Assembly: GCA_019637915.1 (NCBI GenBank)
Contig: JAHBUV010000001.1
Span: 962,565-1,026,564, forward strand
Reading direction: 5' to 3'
DNA length: 64,000 nt
DNA from: Pseudobdellovibrionaceae bacterium
GTDB lineage: Bacteria; Bdellovibrionota; Bdellovibrionia; Bdellovibrionales; Bdellovibrionaceae
Shown here in pieces: positions 1 through 8,878 of this stretch. The notes beneath the pieces are model-generated. The model was not told the DNA's origin, ran no database searches, and saw only the letters and a list, made by a program, of their open reading frames with translations. The position numbers and the translations under genes were made by a program. Every line of letters starts with the position of its first letter. Within the stretch, counting starts at the first letter, position 1.

Positions 1-1
1 C

Positions 2-493
2 GAGGACCTGTACTATCGCCTGAACGTCATCCCCTTGCCCGTGCCGCCGCTCCGCCACCGCAAAGAGGACATCCCCCTGCTGGCGCAGGCCTTCGTGGAG
101 AAGTACGCGGCCCTGAACAAATCCAACACCCGCGGCTTCACCCCTGTCGCGTTGCACCTGCTGATGGAACAAAGCTGGCCCGGCAACGTGCGCGAGCTGG
201 AAAACCTCGTCGAGCGCATGGTGGTGATGTCGCGCAAGACCTTGCTGGACGAAAGCGACATCCCCGCGCCGGAGTCGGCGGCGGTCGAGGATTTCTACGG
301 TCACATGACGCAGGACCTGCCGAGCCTCGAGGATCTCGAGCGCCGCTACATGCAGTTCGTCCTGCTCAAGACGGGCGGGAAAAAAGACCGGGCCTCGCAG
401 ATCCTCGGGATCAACCGCCGCACCTTGTACCGCAAAGAGCGCGAGTACGGTTTCGTGACGGGTGCCGACGAGGACCCCGACGATCCGACGTGA
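2..493 (+). CDS. sigma-54-dependent response regulator, C-terminal part (5' cut by window edge)
   Basis: The frame is open to the window start, so only the last 163 or so residues are present. They cover the end of an NtrC-type AAA+ domain (LYYRLNV near the edge, then [15 protein letters not shown], the arginine-finger/sensor II region) and a C-terminal Fis-type helix-turn-helix ([17 protein letters not shown]). The family activates RNA polymerase holding sigma-54 at -24/-12 promoters. Whether the missing N-terminus holds a receiver domain cannot be seen. The gene ends 88 nt before ccoI on the same strand, so it may regulate the cbb3 operon, but that is inference. The protein resembles in layout the complete regulator at 32680-34182. 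Confidence 0.9.
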   Translation, partial: EDLYYRLNVIPLPVPPLRHRKEDIPLLAQAFVEKYAALNKSNTRGFTPVALHLLMEQSWPGNVRELENLVERMVVMSRKTLLDESDIPAPESAAVEDFYGHMTQDLPSLEDLERRYMQFVLLKTGGKKDRASQILGINRRTLYRKEREYGFVTGADEDPDDPT

Positions 494-521
494 CTTCTTG
501 TCATCGTCCTCCCGGTCTTTT

Positions 522-536
522 GAGACAATTTGTCTC
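522..536. promoter_or_regulatory. 15-bp perfect palindrome upstream of ccoI
   Basis: GAGACAA-T-TTGTCTC reads the same on both strands around one central base. It lies in the 88-nt gap between the regulator end and the ccoI start, where an operator for the cytochrome oxidase operon would be expected. It does not fit the FNR box (TTGAT-N4-ATCAA). The protein that binds it is unknown. Confidence 0.4.
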
Positions 537-581
537 CGCCTCCCCTGAAAAATCCCACCCCGGGACGGCATCAACTTTGCC

Positions 582-2858
582 ATGCATGGATGCATGTTTT
601 CACAACCGGTTCCGGCATGCTCCTACTGCGAGGCTCAGCCCGCCCGTCTCGGCGATCTTTATTGCTGCGATGGCTGCCGGACCTTGGCCGAGGTGTCGGG
701 CGTTTCCTCCGCCGCGCCGGACGCGACGGTGGAGGACCCGCTGCTGGTCGATCGGGTCGGGCGCCGCCGCGGCCCCCTGACCCGTTTCGAATGCCACGTC
801 GATCCCCTCGCCTGCGAAGCCTGCCTGCAGGGCCTGGTGCGCCTGGAAAAAATCGTTCCCGGCCTGCAGGACCTGCAATGGAACCGCGGTCAATCCGTGC
901 TCAGTTTCCAATTCGCGCAAGGGCATGAGCTGCCGGCGCGGGTTTACGCCTTCCTTCAGGACCTGAAACTCTCGCCGCGCTGGAAAACCGAGGACGATCA
1001 GGGCCTGCTGAAGGCCGAACGCGGCCGCACCTTGCGCCTGGGCCTGACCGGCGCCTTCGCCGCCAACATCATGCTGTTCTCGGTGCCGATCTACGCGGGC
1101 CTGGCCGGCTCACTGCAGTCGGTTTTCGAGTGGGTGCAGTTCCTGATTTTCCTGCCGGTGCTCCTGTGGTCGGCGCAGCCTTTTTACCGCACGGCCTGGA
1201 TGTCCTTCCGGCTGCGCCAGCTCAGCGTGGATCTGCCCCTGGCCATCGCCTTCCTGGCGGGTTCCGGTTTTTCCATTTTCTCCCTGGCGAGCGGCGGCCA
1301 CGAAATCTATTTCGACAGCCTGGCGGGATTCCTGTTCCTGATCCTGTGGAGCCGTTCACTCCTGGAAAATTCCCTGTCGCACTACCTGGAAACGCCGAGC
1401 CTCGAGCGTTTCTTCGACAAGCCGATCTTCACCCTCAGCCGCGCCGGCGTGACGACGCGCCTGCCCTGGCAGGACATCCTCACCGGCGATCTCCTGCATC
1501 TCGAGGCCGGCGATCGCGTTCCCGTCGACGGCCGTTTGGTGTCGCCGTCCCTGGAAGTGGAAACGGCGTGGATGACGGGTGAGAAAGCGCCGCACTGGCG
1601 CCTGCAGGGCAGTTTGATCCAGGCCGGAACCCGCGTGCTGTCGCGCTCGGGGGACGTGCTGGTCACCCAGGCCGCGACCCACACGGAGTTCGCGCGCCTG
1701 CTGAAGAGCCTGCAGGGCGGCGGACGCAAACTCCGTCCGTCCTTTGAAGCGCGTCTGGGCACCGCCCTGGTGCTCAGTTGCTTCGGCGCCATCCTGGCGC
1801 TCCTGCTCTTCGGGCACTCCTTGGGCCTGGGGGAAATCGCCCGGCGCGCGGTGGCGGTGTTGATCGTGGCCTGTCCCTGCGCGGTGTCCTTCGCGGCTCC
1901 TCTCTCGCGCGCCAAAGCCAATCGCCTGGCCTTCAAAAACGGTTTCTGGGTGCAGGATCCCCTGGTGTGGTCGCGCCTCCTGAACGTCCGTCGCATCGCC
2001 TTCGACAAGACCGGCACCCTCACCGGCGGGCAATTCAGCTTCGCGCCCCATTCCCCCCTGGTGGACCGCCATTGGAAACAGATCATCCTGAGCCTGGAAA
2101 ACGTCTCCATCCATCCCATCGCCGAGTCCCTGCGCCACGCCTGGGGACCGCTGCCGGTGCTGGAGGTGACGGACGCGGTGGAAATCCCCGGTCTGGGCGT
2201 GCGCGGGAAAATCGCGGGCGACTCCTACGAGCTGCGCGGTTCGCCCTTCGCCGACGGCCACCTGCGCGTCGAACTGTCCCGCAACGACCACAAGGTCATC
2301 GAGCTCCTGTTGCAGGATGACGCCGCCCCCGGCGTCGCCGAAGCCCTGCAACGCTTCCATAAAAAGTACGAGCTCTTCATCATCTCCGGCGATCAGCAGC
2401 GCCGCGTGCTGGAGTTCGGCCTGCGCCACGGCTTCCCGGAAAAAAACCTGCACGGCGACCTCGGGCCCGAAAACAAAAAATTGAAAATCGAGGAGATCGC
2501 CCCGGACATTTATTTCGGCGACGGCACCAATGATCTGCTGGCGCTGAAAAAAGCCCCGGTCTCCATCGCCGTCAGCGCCGCCTCCCTCGAGGCGCAGGCC
2601 GCCGCCGACATCCTGATGTTCGACACGGACTTCGGCCGTTGCGACAGCCTGTTCGAGATCGCCCGCGAAACCGCGAAGCTGAACCAGCGCAATCTGGGGC
2701 TGGCCCTCGCCTACAATCTCCTCGCGGGCGCCGCCGCCCTGAGCGGGCTCATCACGCCCCTCGGCGCCGCCATCCTCATGCCCATCGCCTCGTTCACCCT
2801 GCTGGCCTCCACCCTGCACGGCACGGCGCTTTTGCGCCACCTGGAGAAAAACGCATGA
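582..2858 (+). CDS. ccoI: CcoI-type copper-translocating P-type ATPase
   Basis: 758 residues. The protein pumps copper across the inner membrane to supply the CuB centre of cbb3 oxidase. In order it shows an N-terminal Cys-rich metal-binding segment (CSYCEA and CCDGC, residues 12-35, as in the ATPase-cat_bd family), an HMA-like segment with CEACLQG, several membrane helices, the TGE actuator motif, the intramembrane CPC motif (C431-P-C433), the phosphorylation motif DKTGT (D475), a histidine-proline pair (SIHPIAESL) and the hinge GDGTND. All catalytic motifs are intact. It opens the cco operon and its stop overlaps the ccoS start (ATGA). An alternative in-frame ATG at 594 would drop four residues. 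Confidence 0.95.
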   Translation: MHGCMFSQPVPACSYCEAQPARLGDLYCCDGCRTLAEVSGVSSAAPDATVEDPLLVDRVGRRRGPLTRFECHVDPLACEACLQGLVRLEKIVPGLQDLQWNRGQSVLSFQFAQGHELPARVYAFLQDLKLSPRWKTEDDQGLLKAERGRTLRLGLTGAFAANIMLFSVPIYAGLAGSLQSVFEWVQFLIFLPVLLWSAQPFYRTAWMSFRLRQLSVDLPLAIAFLAGSGFSIFSLASGGHEIYFDSLAGFLFLILWSRSLLENSLSHYLETPSLERFFDKPIFTLSRAGVTTRLPWQDILTGDLLHLEAGDRVPVDGRLVSPSLEVETAWMTGEKAPHWRLQGSLIQAGTRVLSRSGDVLVTQAATHTEFARLLKSLQGGGRKLRPSFEARLGTALVLSCFGAILALLLFGHSLGLGEIARRAVAVLIVACPCAVSFAAPLSRAKANRLAFKNGFWVQDPLVWSRLLNVRRIAFDKTGTLTGGQFSFAPHSPLVDRHWKQIILSLENVSIHPIAESLRHAWGPLPVLEVTDAVEIPGLGVRGKIAGDSYELRGSPFADGHLRVELSRNDHKVIELLLQDDAAPGVAEALQRFHKKYELFIISGDQQRRVLEFGLRHGFPEKNLHGDLGPENKKLKIEEIAPDIYFGDGTNDLLALKKAPVSIAVSAASLEAQAAADILMFDTDFGRCDSLFEIARETAKLNQRNLGLALAYNLLAGAAALSGLITPLGAAILMPIASFTLLASTLHGTALLRHLEKNA

Positions 2859-3028
2859 ACATTCTCCTGGTCCTGGTGCCCTTGGCCCTCCTGCTGTCCC
2901 TGAGCTTCATGATCGCCTTCCTGTGGGCGACCCGCTCCGGCCAATGGGACGACCTCGACCTCACACCGATGAAGATTCTCGACGAGACCCCCGCGAAAGA
3001 AGGAAACACGCATGAAGAACACGACTGA
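2855..3028 (+). CDS. ccoS: CcoS, cbb3 oxidase maturation protein
   Basis: 57 residues starting MNILLVLVPLA, with one N-terminal membrane helix followed by the typical short acidic tail (WATRSGQWDDLDL). CcoS is needed to insert cofactors into CcoN in other bacteria. The start ATG overlaps the ccoI stop by 4 nt, and its own stop lies inside the first codons of ccoNO (overlap 17 nt), so the three genes are very likely translated together. Length and the W-D-D-L motif fit the family well. Confidence 0.92.
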   Translation: MNILLVLVPLALLLSLSFMIAFLWATRSGQWDDLDLTPMKILDETPAKEGNTHEEHD

Positions 3029-5123
3029 GACCATCCACTACGACGATCGCATCGTCCGTTATTTCCTGATGGCGACCCTGCTCTGGGGCGGCATCGCTTT
3101 CTCGGCGGGGCTTCTGGTGGCCCTGCAGCTCGCCTACTGGAAGTTCAATTTCAATCTCGAATGGCTGACCTTCGGGCGCCTGCGCCCCCTGCACACCAAC
3201 GCCGCGATCTTCGCCTTCGCGGGCAACGCCATCTTCGCCGGGATTTACCACTCGACGCAGCGGCTTTTGAAAACCCGCATGGCCTCCGACGCCTTGTCGA
3301 AGATCCACTTCTGGGGCTGGCAGCTCATCATCATCGGCGCCGCCATCACCCTGCCCCTCGGTTATTCGCAGTCCAAGGAGTACGCCGAGCTGGAGTGGCC
3401 CCTGGATCTGGCGATCACCGCCATCTGGGTCGTCTTCGCGGTGAACTTCTTCTGGACCATCGCGCGACGCCGCGAGCGGCACCTGTACGTGGCCCTTTGG
3501 TTCTACATCGCCACCATCATCACCGTCGCCGTGCTGCACATCGTGAACTCCATCGAGATTCCCGTCGCCGCCTTCAACTCCTACCCGGTGTGGGGCGGGA
3601 TCCAGGACGCGTTGGTGCAATGGTGGTACGGTCACAACGCCGTCGCCTTCTTCCTGACCACGCCCTTCCTCGGTTTGATGTACTACTACCTGCCGAAGGC
3701 CGCGAACCGCCCGATCTTCTCTTACCGCCTGTCGATCATCCACTTCTGGGCCCTGGTTTTCATCTACATCTGGGCCGGTCCCCACCACTTGCTGTACACG
3801 GCTTTGCCGGATTGGGCGCAGACCCTGGGCATGGTGTTCTCGATCATGCTGTGGGCCCCGTCCTGGGGCGGGATGATCAACGGCCTGCTCACCCTGCGCG
3901 GCGCCTGGCACCTCCTGCGCACCGAGCCCGTGATCAAGTTCATGGTCGCCGCCCTGACCTTCTACGGGATGGCGACCTTCGAGGGGCCCCTGCTGTCGAT
4001 CAAATCGGTCAGCGCCCTCGGCCACTATACGGACTGGATCATCGCCCACGTGCACGGCGGGGCGCTGGGTTGGAACGGCTTCCTGACCTTCGCCATGGTT
4101 TATTATCTCGTGCCGCGCCTGTGGAAGACGCCGCTGTATTCGAAAAAACTCGCCGACGCCCACTTCTGGGTCGGCCTGCTCGGGATCCTTCTGTACTACA
4201 CGTCCATGGTCGCCGCCGGTTTCACCCAGGGCGCCATGTGGATGGCGATGGACAAGGGCCAGCTCGTTTACCCGGACTTCGTCGAGACCGTCGTGCGCAT
4301 CGTTCCCCTGTACGCCGTGCGCGCCGTGGGCGGGATGCTGTTCATCACGGGCTTCCTGATCATGATCTACAACCTCTACAAAACCATCAAGGGCGCGCCC
4401 GCCCCGCAGGATGAGGCCGTCGTGGTCCCGGCCCGCGTGGAGCAACACCACGCCGGCGAAGGCCACCGCCGCCTCGAGGGCATGGCCACGGTGTTCTCGA
4501 TCCTCACCTTCCTGGCGATCCTGGTCGGCAGCGCCATCGAGATCTACCCAACCCTGTCGATCCATCGCTACGTCAAGCCGACCACGAAGGTCGACCCCTA
4601 CACGCCGCTCGAACTCGCCGGCCGCGACATCTACATCCGCGAAGGCTGCTACACCTGCCACTCGCAGATGATCCGCAAGCTCGACTTCGACGTCGTTCGC
4701 TACGGCAAACCCTCGACCGCCGCGGAGTCCATGTACGACCGTCCCTTCCAATGGGGCTCGCGCCGCATCGGTCCGGATCTGGCCCGCGTCGGCGGCAAGT
4801 ACCCCGACCTCTGGCACTTGCGCCACATGGTGGATCCGCGCTCGGTCACGCCGAAGTCCATCATGCCCACTTACGGCTGGCTGACCCAGAAGAACACCGA
4901 TTTCCTGGGCCTGCGCCGTCGCGTTTCGGTGCTGAAATCCCTGGGCGTCCCCTACTCGGACGAACAGGTCTCCGAAGCGGACCGCCTGGCGGAACAACAG
5001 GCGAAAACGATCGCCGACGGCCTGGTCACGCAAGGCGCGCCGGCCGGTCTCGAGAAAAAAGAAATGGTCGCCCTGATCGCTTATCTGCAGGCTCTGGGCA
5101 AAAAAGGAGGCAGCGATGAGTGA
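3012..5123 (+). CDS. ccoNO: fused CcoN-CcoO, cbb3-type cytochrome c oxidase subunits I and II
   Basis: 703 residues. Residues 1 to about 470 are CcoN, the catalytic subunit, with about 12 membrane helices and all six histidine ligands visible: PLHTNAA (low-spin haem), WYGHNA, the HH pair in GPHHLLYT and HVHGG. Residues from about 495 on are CcoO, with one membrane anchor and a single haem c site C546-YTC-H550. CcoN and CcoO are separate in most Proteobacteria; the fused form is known in Bdellovibrio and Bacteroidota. The protein accepts electrons from CcoP or soluble cytochrome c, reduces O2 at high affinity and pumps protons. The join has no stop or frameshift, so the fusion is real. Confidence 0.96.
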   Translation: MKNTTETIHYDDRIVRYFLMATLLWGGIAFSAGLLVALQLAYWKFNFNLEWLTFGRLRPLHTNAAIFAFAGNAIFAGIYHSTQRLLKTRMASDALSKIHFWGWQLIIIGAAITLPLGYSQSKEYAELEWPLDLAITAIWVVFAVNFFWTIARRRERHLYVALWFYIATIITVAVLHIVNSIEIPVAAFNSYPVWGGIQDALVQWWYGHNAVAFFLTTPFLGLMYYYLPKAANRPIFSYRLSIIHFWALVFIYIWAGPHHLLYTALPDWAQTLGMVFSIMLWAPSWGGMINGLLTLRGAWHLLRTEPVIKFMVAALTFYGMATFEGPLLSIKSVSALGHYTDWIIAHVHGGALGWNGFLTFAMVYYLVPRLWKTPLYSKKLADAHFWVGLLGILLYYTSMVAAGFTQGAMWMAMDKGQLVYPDFVETVVRIVPLYAVRAVGGMLFITGFLIMIYNLYKTIKGAPAPQDEAVVVPARVEQHHAGEGHRRLEGMATVFSILTFLAILVGSAIEIYPTLSIHRYVKPTTKVDPYTPLELAGRDIYIREGCYTCHSQMIRKLDFDVVRYGKPSTAAESMYDRPFQWGSRRIGPDLARVGGKYPDLWHLRHMVDPRSVTPKSIMPTYGWLTQKNTDFLGLRRRVSVLKSLGVPYSDEQVSEADRLAEQQAKTIADGLVTQGAPAGLEKKEMVALIAYLQALGKKGGSDE

Positions 5124-5292
5124 GCATCTGAAGTTTTTTACCGACACCCAATGGACCCTGGTCGGATTTTTCATCTTCTTCCTGTTGTTCTTCATCTTCG
5201 TGGCGAGCACCTATCTGCCCTCGCAGATCCGCCTGCACCGCCGGCTGGAACAACTCCCCCTGGAAGACAATGACGGAAAGGACCGCGCATGA
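5116..5292 (+). CDS. ccoQ: CcoQ, small cbb3 oxidase subunit
   Basis: 58 residues beginning MSEHLKFFTDTQWTLVG, with one phenylalanine-rich membrane helix (about 15-33) and a charged tail. CcoQ stabilises the assembled cbb3 complex. A ribosome site (AAGGAGG) lies about 6 nt before the ATG at 5116. It overlaps the ccoNO stop by 8 nt, and its own stop overlaps the ccoP start as ATGA. Position between ccoO and ccoP and the single-helix layout identify it; sequence identity in this family is normally low. Confidence 0.88.
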   Translation: MSEHLKFFTDTQWTLVGFFIFFLLFFIFVASTYLPSQIRLHRRLEQLPLEDNDGKDRA

Positions 5293-5840
5293 GCGACCAG
5301 GAATTCGATCCGATGACCGATCACGAGTACGACGGCATCCGCGAGCTGGACAACCGCCTGCCGGAATGGTGGCTGGCCCTCTTCGGCATCACCATCATTT
5401 TCGGATTCATCTACTGGCTGCACTACGAATTCGGCGGCGGCCACACCCAGGTGCAGGAGCTGAACCTCGCCATGGGCGTGATCCAGTCGGTGAAAGGCAG
5501 CGGACCGTCGTTCTCGGAGGATCAGCTGAACGCCCTGTTCACCGCCGAGACCGTGGGCAAAGGCCATGAGATCTTCACCGCCAAGTGCGCCGCCTGCCAC
5601 GCGGCCGAGGGCGGCGGGCTGATCGGGCCCAACCTGACGGACAAGTTCTGGCTGCACGGCAAGGGCACGTCCGCGGACATCTTCGAGGTCATCGCCAAAG
5701 GCGTGCCCGAAAAAGGCATGCCTCCGTGGGCGGAGCAAATGACCGAGGAGGAACTCGTGGCGACGGCCGCCTTCGTTCATTCCCTGAAAGACCGCAACGT
5801 CCCGGGCGGCAAGCCGCCGCAAGGCGAAGAGGCCCCATGA
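5289..5840 (+). CDS. ccoP: CcoP, single-haem cbb3 oxidase subunit III
   Basis: 183 residues. An N-terminal CcoP motif (DHEYDGIRELDNRLPEWW) precedes one membrane helix (about 28-46). A periplasmic cytochrome c domain follows, with one haem site C100-AAC-H104 and a distal Met candidate in GMPPWAEQM. Usual CcoP proteins are near 300 residues with two CxxCH sites; here the second haem domain is absent, and the downstream sequence passes straight into ccoG with an ATGA overlap, so it is not a cut gene. It carries electrons to CcoO. The conserved PEWW segment makes the assignment firm despite the small size. Confidence 0.93.
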   Translation: MSDQEFDPMTDHEYDGIRELDNRLPEWWLALFGITIIFGFIYWLHYEFGGGHTQVQELNLAMGVIQSVKGSGPSFSEDQLNALFTAETVGKGHEIFTAKCAACHAAEGGGLIGPNLTDKFWLHGKGTSADIFEVIAKGVPEKGMPPWAEQMTEEELVATAAFVHSLKDRNVPGGKPPQGEEAP

Positions 5841-7201
5841 GCACGGACTTCCGCGATCGTCCCTCCATGCTCGACCAGTACGGCGGCCGCCTGCCGCTGT
5901 TCCCGGCCGAGGTGCGCGGCGTGTGGCGTTCGCGGCGGACCGTCGTGCAGGTTGTCCTGATGCTGGTTTTCCTGCTCCTGCCCTGGATCCACATCAACGG
6001 CGCGCCCGCCGTCCTGATGGATCTGGGCCAGCATCGTTTCGCTTTTTTCGGTTTGAAGCTCTGGGCCCACGATTCGCCTTTGCTGTTTCCCGTGCTCGGC
6101 ATTTTCGCTCTCGGCCTGGCCCTGGTGACCGCCCTGTACGGCCGCATCTGGTGCGGCTGGGCCTGCCCGCAGACGGTGTTCCTCGACGGCGTCATCCGCC
6201 GCATCGAGCGCTGGACGGAAGGCACCCATTTGCAGCGCCGCGCCCTTGCGGCCGCGCCCTGGTCCTTCGACAAGGCCCGCCGCAAGGTTTTGAAGTGGGC
6301 TTTGTTCGTGCTTTTCACCATCCTGCTCACTCACACGTTTCTGGCGTATTTCTTCGGCACCGACGGCGTGCTGTCGATGCTGGCCCGCGACCCCCGCGAG
6401 AACTGGGGCGCTTTCGTCTTCATCCTGTTCGCGAACGGCCTCATGCTGTTCGATCTCGCCTGGTTCCGCGAGCAGTTCTGCATGATCGTCTGCCCCTACG
6501 GCCGCATCCAATCCGTGCTGATGGACCGCCAGACCGTCGTCGTCCAATACGACAGCGCCCGCGGCGAACCCCGCAAGGCCAAAGGCGTCGCCGCCCCCGG
6601 CGCTTGCGTCAGCTGCAACCGCTGCGTCAACGTTTGCCCCACGGGCATCGACATCCGCAACGGCCTGCAGCTGGAGTGCATCTCGTGCACGGCCTGCATC
6701 GACGCCTGCGACGACGTCATGGAGAAAACCAAACAGCCCAAAGGCCTGATCCGCCACTTCGCCTTGAACCCGGGCCCCTCGATCTGGCGCCGTCCACGGA
6801 TTTTGTTGTACCTGATCGCCTTGCTCCTGCTGGCCGGCAGCCTGATCTTCGCCCTGTCCAGCCACAGCACCCTGTCGGTCACCGTGCTGCGGGCCTTGGA
6901 CACCCCCTACTTCGAACGGCAGAACGAGAACGGCGAGGCGATCATCGTCAACAGCTACCGGCTGCACGCCCACAACCAGACGGACGCGGCGTTGCGCATG
7001 CAAGTGAGCCTGGAGTCCACGCCGGAAGCCACCTTGCGGGTGCCGGAGTCGATGCTGGAGCTGAAGCAGGATCAATCCCGCATGATCCCCTTCACCGTGG
7101 AAGTCCCGAAAACCAGCCTGCAAGGGCGCGGCGGCCTGCCGCTGAAAATCCGCGTGCAAGAGCAAACTTACGAGGTGGAATTTGTCGCTCCCCATTTTTG
7201 A
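5837..7201 (+). CDS. ccoG: CcoG, cbb3 oxidase copper-assembly ferredoxin
   Basis: 454 residues starting MSTDFRDRPSMLDQYGGR. It is a polyferredoxin-type membrane protein with about five helices, a conserved GRIWCGWACPQ loop, and two [4Fe-4S] cysteine clusters (CVSCNRCVNVCP and CISCTACIDAC). A C-terminal IgG-like periplasmic domain follows (about 350-454). CcoG family proteins reduce Cu(II) during copper delivery to cbb3 oxidase. The ATG overlaps the ccoP stop (ATGA), chosen over upstream in-frame starts because the family N-terminus begins here. Its end overlaps the next gene by 20 nt. Confidence 0.95.
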   Translation: MSTDFRDRPSMLDQYGGRLPLFPAEVRGVWRSRRTVVQVVLMLVFLLLPWIHINGAPAVLMDLGQHRFAFFGLKLWAHDSPLLFPVLGIFALGLALVTALYGRIWCGWACPQTVFLDGVIRRIERWTEGTHLQRRALAAAPWSFDKARRKVLKWALFVLFTILLTHTFLAYFFGTDGVLSMLARDPRENWGAFVFILFANGLMLFDLAWFREQFCMIVCPYGRIQSVLMDRQTVVVQYDSARGEPRKAKGVAAPGACVSCNRCVNVCPTGIDIRNGLQLECISCTACIDACDDVMEKTKQPKGLIRHFALNPGPSIWRRPRILLYLIALLLLAGSLIFALSSHSTLSVTVLRALDTPYFERQNENGEAIIVNSYRLHAHNQTDAALRMQVSLESTPEATLRVPESMLELKQDQSRMIPFTVEVPKTSLQGRGGLPLKIRVQEQTYEVEFVAPHF

Positions 7202-7841
7202 TTCTTCGAATGTTTTTTTCGCCGGCAGCGCCCTGGGCGTCGCCTTCCTGGGGAGCTGGCACTGCGCCGGCATGTGCGGGGCCATCGCGGCGCTCTCGAC
7301 CAAGCCGAAGACCATCGCCCTGTACCAGTCCGGACGTCTGCTGTCCTACGTGATCCTGGGAACCCTGGCCGCCGCCTTCGGCGCGCAAGTGCTGGGCTGG
7401 ATCCCCGATGACCGCAAATGGATCATCACCGTCGTGTTCGGCGTGCTTTCGCTGTGGGTCCTGCTGTCGACCTGGAACCTGGATTTCCCGCAGAAGCTGC
7501 AGAAATTTTTGTGGCGCCATCGCCCGCGCGGCGGCGAGACGACGGAGTTTTTCTCCCTCGGCGTTTTGAACGGCCTGCTGCCCTGCCATTGGTTGTACGG
7601 ATTCCTGATGGTCGCCGCCGGTTTCGGCAGCCCCTGGAAAGGGGCCGTGCTGCTCGCCTGTTTGTGGGCGGGGTCCCTGCCCTGGCTGCTCGGCGCGTCC
7701 ACCTTGAGCGGCGTCGCCCGTCGCTGGGTCCCGAAGTCCAAATGGCCGGCCCGCGTGCTGCTCGTCACCGTCGTGCTCGGCTTGATCCTGCAGGGTTTCA
7801 TGGGCGGGGATCCGCACCTGGGCTGCAAGTTAGCCTTTTAA
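7182..7841 (+). CDS. SafE/UreH-like integral membrane protein (sulfite exporter TauE/SafE family)
   Basis: 219 residues with about six membrane helices and the characteristic GSWHCAGMCGAIA motif near residue 24, plus PCHWLYGF in the second half. Genes of this family commonly close cbb3 clusters and are thought to help copper or haem handling; the exact transport role is not established. The start is a TTG at 7182 preceded by GAGGTGG, which overlaps the ccoG end and implies coupled translation. No ccoH (FixH) gene lies in this operon, so this protein stands where ccoH or ccoS is found elsewhere. The stop TAA touches the left end of the insertion sequence. Confidence 0.82.
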   Translation: MSLPIFDSSNVFFAGSALGVAFLGSWHCAGMCGAIAALSTKPKTIALYQSGRLLSYVILGTLAAAFGAQVLGWIPDDRKWIITVVFGVLSLWVLLSTWNLDFPQKLQKFLWRHRPRGGETTEFFSLGVLNGLLPCHWLYGFLMVAAGFGSPWKGAVLLACLWAGSLPWLLGASTLSGVARRWVPKSKWPARVLLVTVVLGLILQGFMGGDPHLGCKLAF

Positions 7842-8878
7842 AAACTGGCCCCTTAGAGTGGAGATGGCAGGAGACGTGCTGAGGCCTTAAAGGCGATGTC
7901 TCTTGTTCAGGATTCTCCATTCCTTCCCCTTTGCCCTTCCGGATGCCGGAACCATGTCGTACGGCGTGGGCTCTACACGCGTTCTTCTGACAAAAAAACC
8001 ATTCAACGCTTTCTGTGCCGAAGCTGCAAAAAATCCTTTTCCTCTGCCACTTTTGAACCTTGTTTTCGGCAAAAGCGCCGAGACATCAACCCCCATCTTT
8101 TTCGTCTGCTCACGGGGGGATTTTCACAAAGACGCTCCGCCCTGGATCTTCAGATCAACCGTAAAACAGTCGTTAGAAAGTTCATCTTCCTCGGGCTCTG
8201 GGCCGCAAAACTCTCTTCAGCTTTGAACCAAAATCATCCCCCGGCTGAAACCATTGAATTTGATGATCTCGAAACAAGTGAGCACACCAAATGCAAACCC
8301 CTTTCCGTCACCTTGGCGGTGGAATTTCATTCGCGCCGGATCTTGGGCTTTCGTGTCGCTCAAATGCCGGCCAAAGGCCTTTTAAGTCATCTCGCAAAGA
8401 AAAAATACGGCCCAAGGCCTGACGAAAGAACCAAAAAAAGAAAGGAGCTCTTTCAAGAAATCAAATCCCTGGTGGCCCCCACCGCCCTCATCAAGTCCGA
8501 TGAGAACCCTCACTACGCTCCTGATGTGTCCAAACATTTTCAGGGCTGCCATCATCAGCGCTTTAAAGGGAAAAGAGGGTGCGTGACCGGACAAGGAGAA
8601 CTCAAAAAAATCGGCTTTGACCCACTTTTCAGCCTTAATCACACCTGCGCCATGATGAGGGCCAACATCAACCGACTTTTTCGAAGAACCTGGTGCACGA
8701 CCAAGAAAAAAGAGCGCCTGGCTCTCCACATCGCCCTTTACGCCCTCAGGCACAATCAAGATCTGATCTTGAAAAAACCGAAAATGAAAACCGCAAAGAC
8801 AATCTAGAAGTTCATCCCAACGACACAGTCGCCGGAGCGTCTCCTCTCAACCCCATCTCCACCCTAAGGGGCCAGTTT
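7842..8878 (+). mobile_element. complete insertion sequence with terminal inverted repeats, IS1/IS1595-like
   Basis: About 1037 bp bounded by inverted repeats: left AAACTGGCCCCTTAG then GTGGAGATGG, and the right end on the opposite strand the same with one mismatch (25 of 26). It carries one transposase gene. It sits between two convergent genes, and base composition inside is clearly more AT-rich than the neighbours, which fits recent arrival. No direct target duplication could be found at the borders: left flank GTTAGCCTTTTA and right flank CAAAACGACC do not match. Confidence 0.88.
7896..8807 (+). CDS. IS1/IS1595-superfamily DDE transposase
   Basis: 303 residues. An N-terminal zinc-finger-like part has a Cys pair near residues 13-17 and CRSCKKSF further on, as in IS1 and IS1595 families. 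It is followed by a helix-turn-helix region (SALDLQINRKTVVRKF) and a DDE-type core with acidic candidates in EFDDLE and IKSDENP. The end (MMRANINRLFRRTW then HIALYALRHN) resembles the IS1 transposase tail. The reading frame is intact, so the element may still move. Exact family assignment would need a profile search. Confidence 0.8.
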   Translation: MSLVQDSPFLPLCPSGCRNHVVRRGLYTRSSDKKTIQRFLCRSCKKSFSSATFEPCFRQKRRDINPHLFRLLTGGFSQRRSALDLQINRKTVVRKFIFLGLWAAKLSSALNQNHPPAETIEFDDLETSEHTKCKPLSVTLAVEFHSRRILGFRVAQMPAKGLLSHLAKKKYGPRPDERTKKRKELFQEIKSLVAPTALIKSDENPHYAPDVSKHFQGCHHQRFKGKRGCVTGQGELKKIGFDPLFSLNHTCAMMRANINRLFRRTWCTTKKKERLALHIALYALRHNQDLILKKPKMKTAKTI

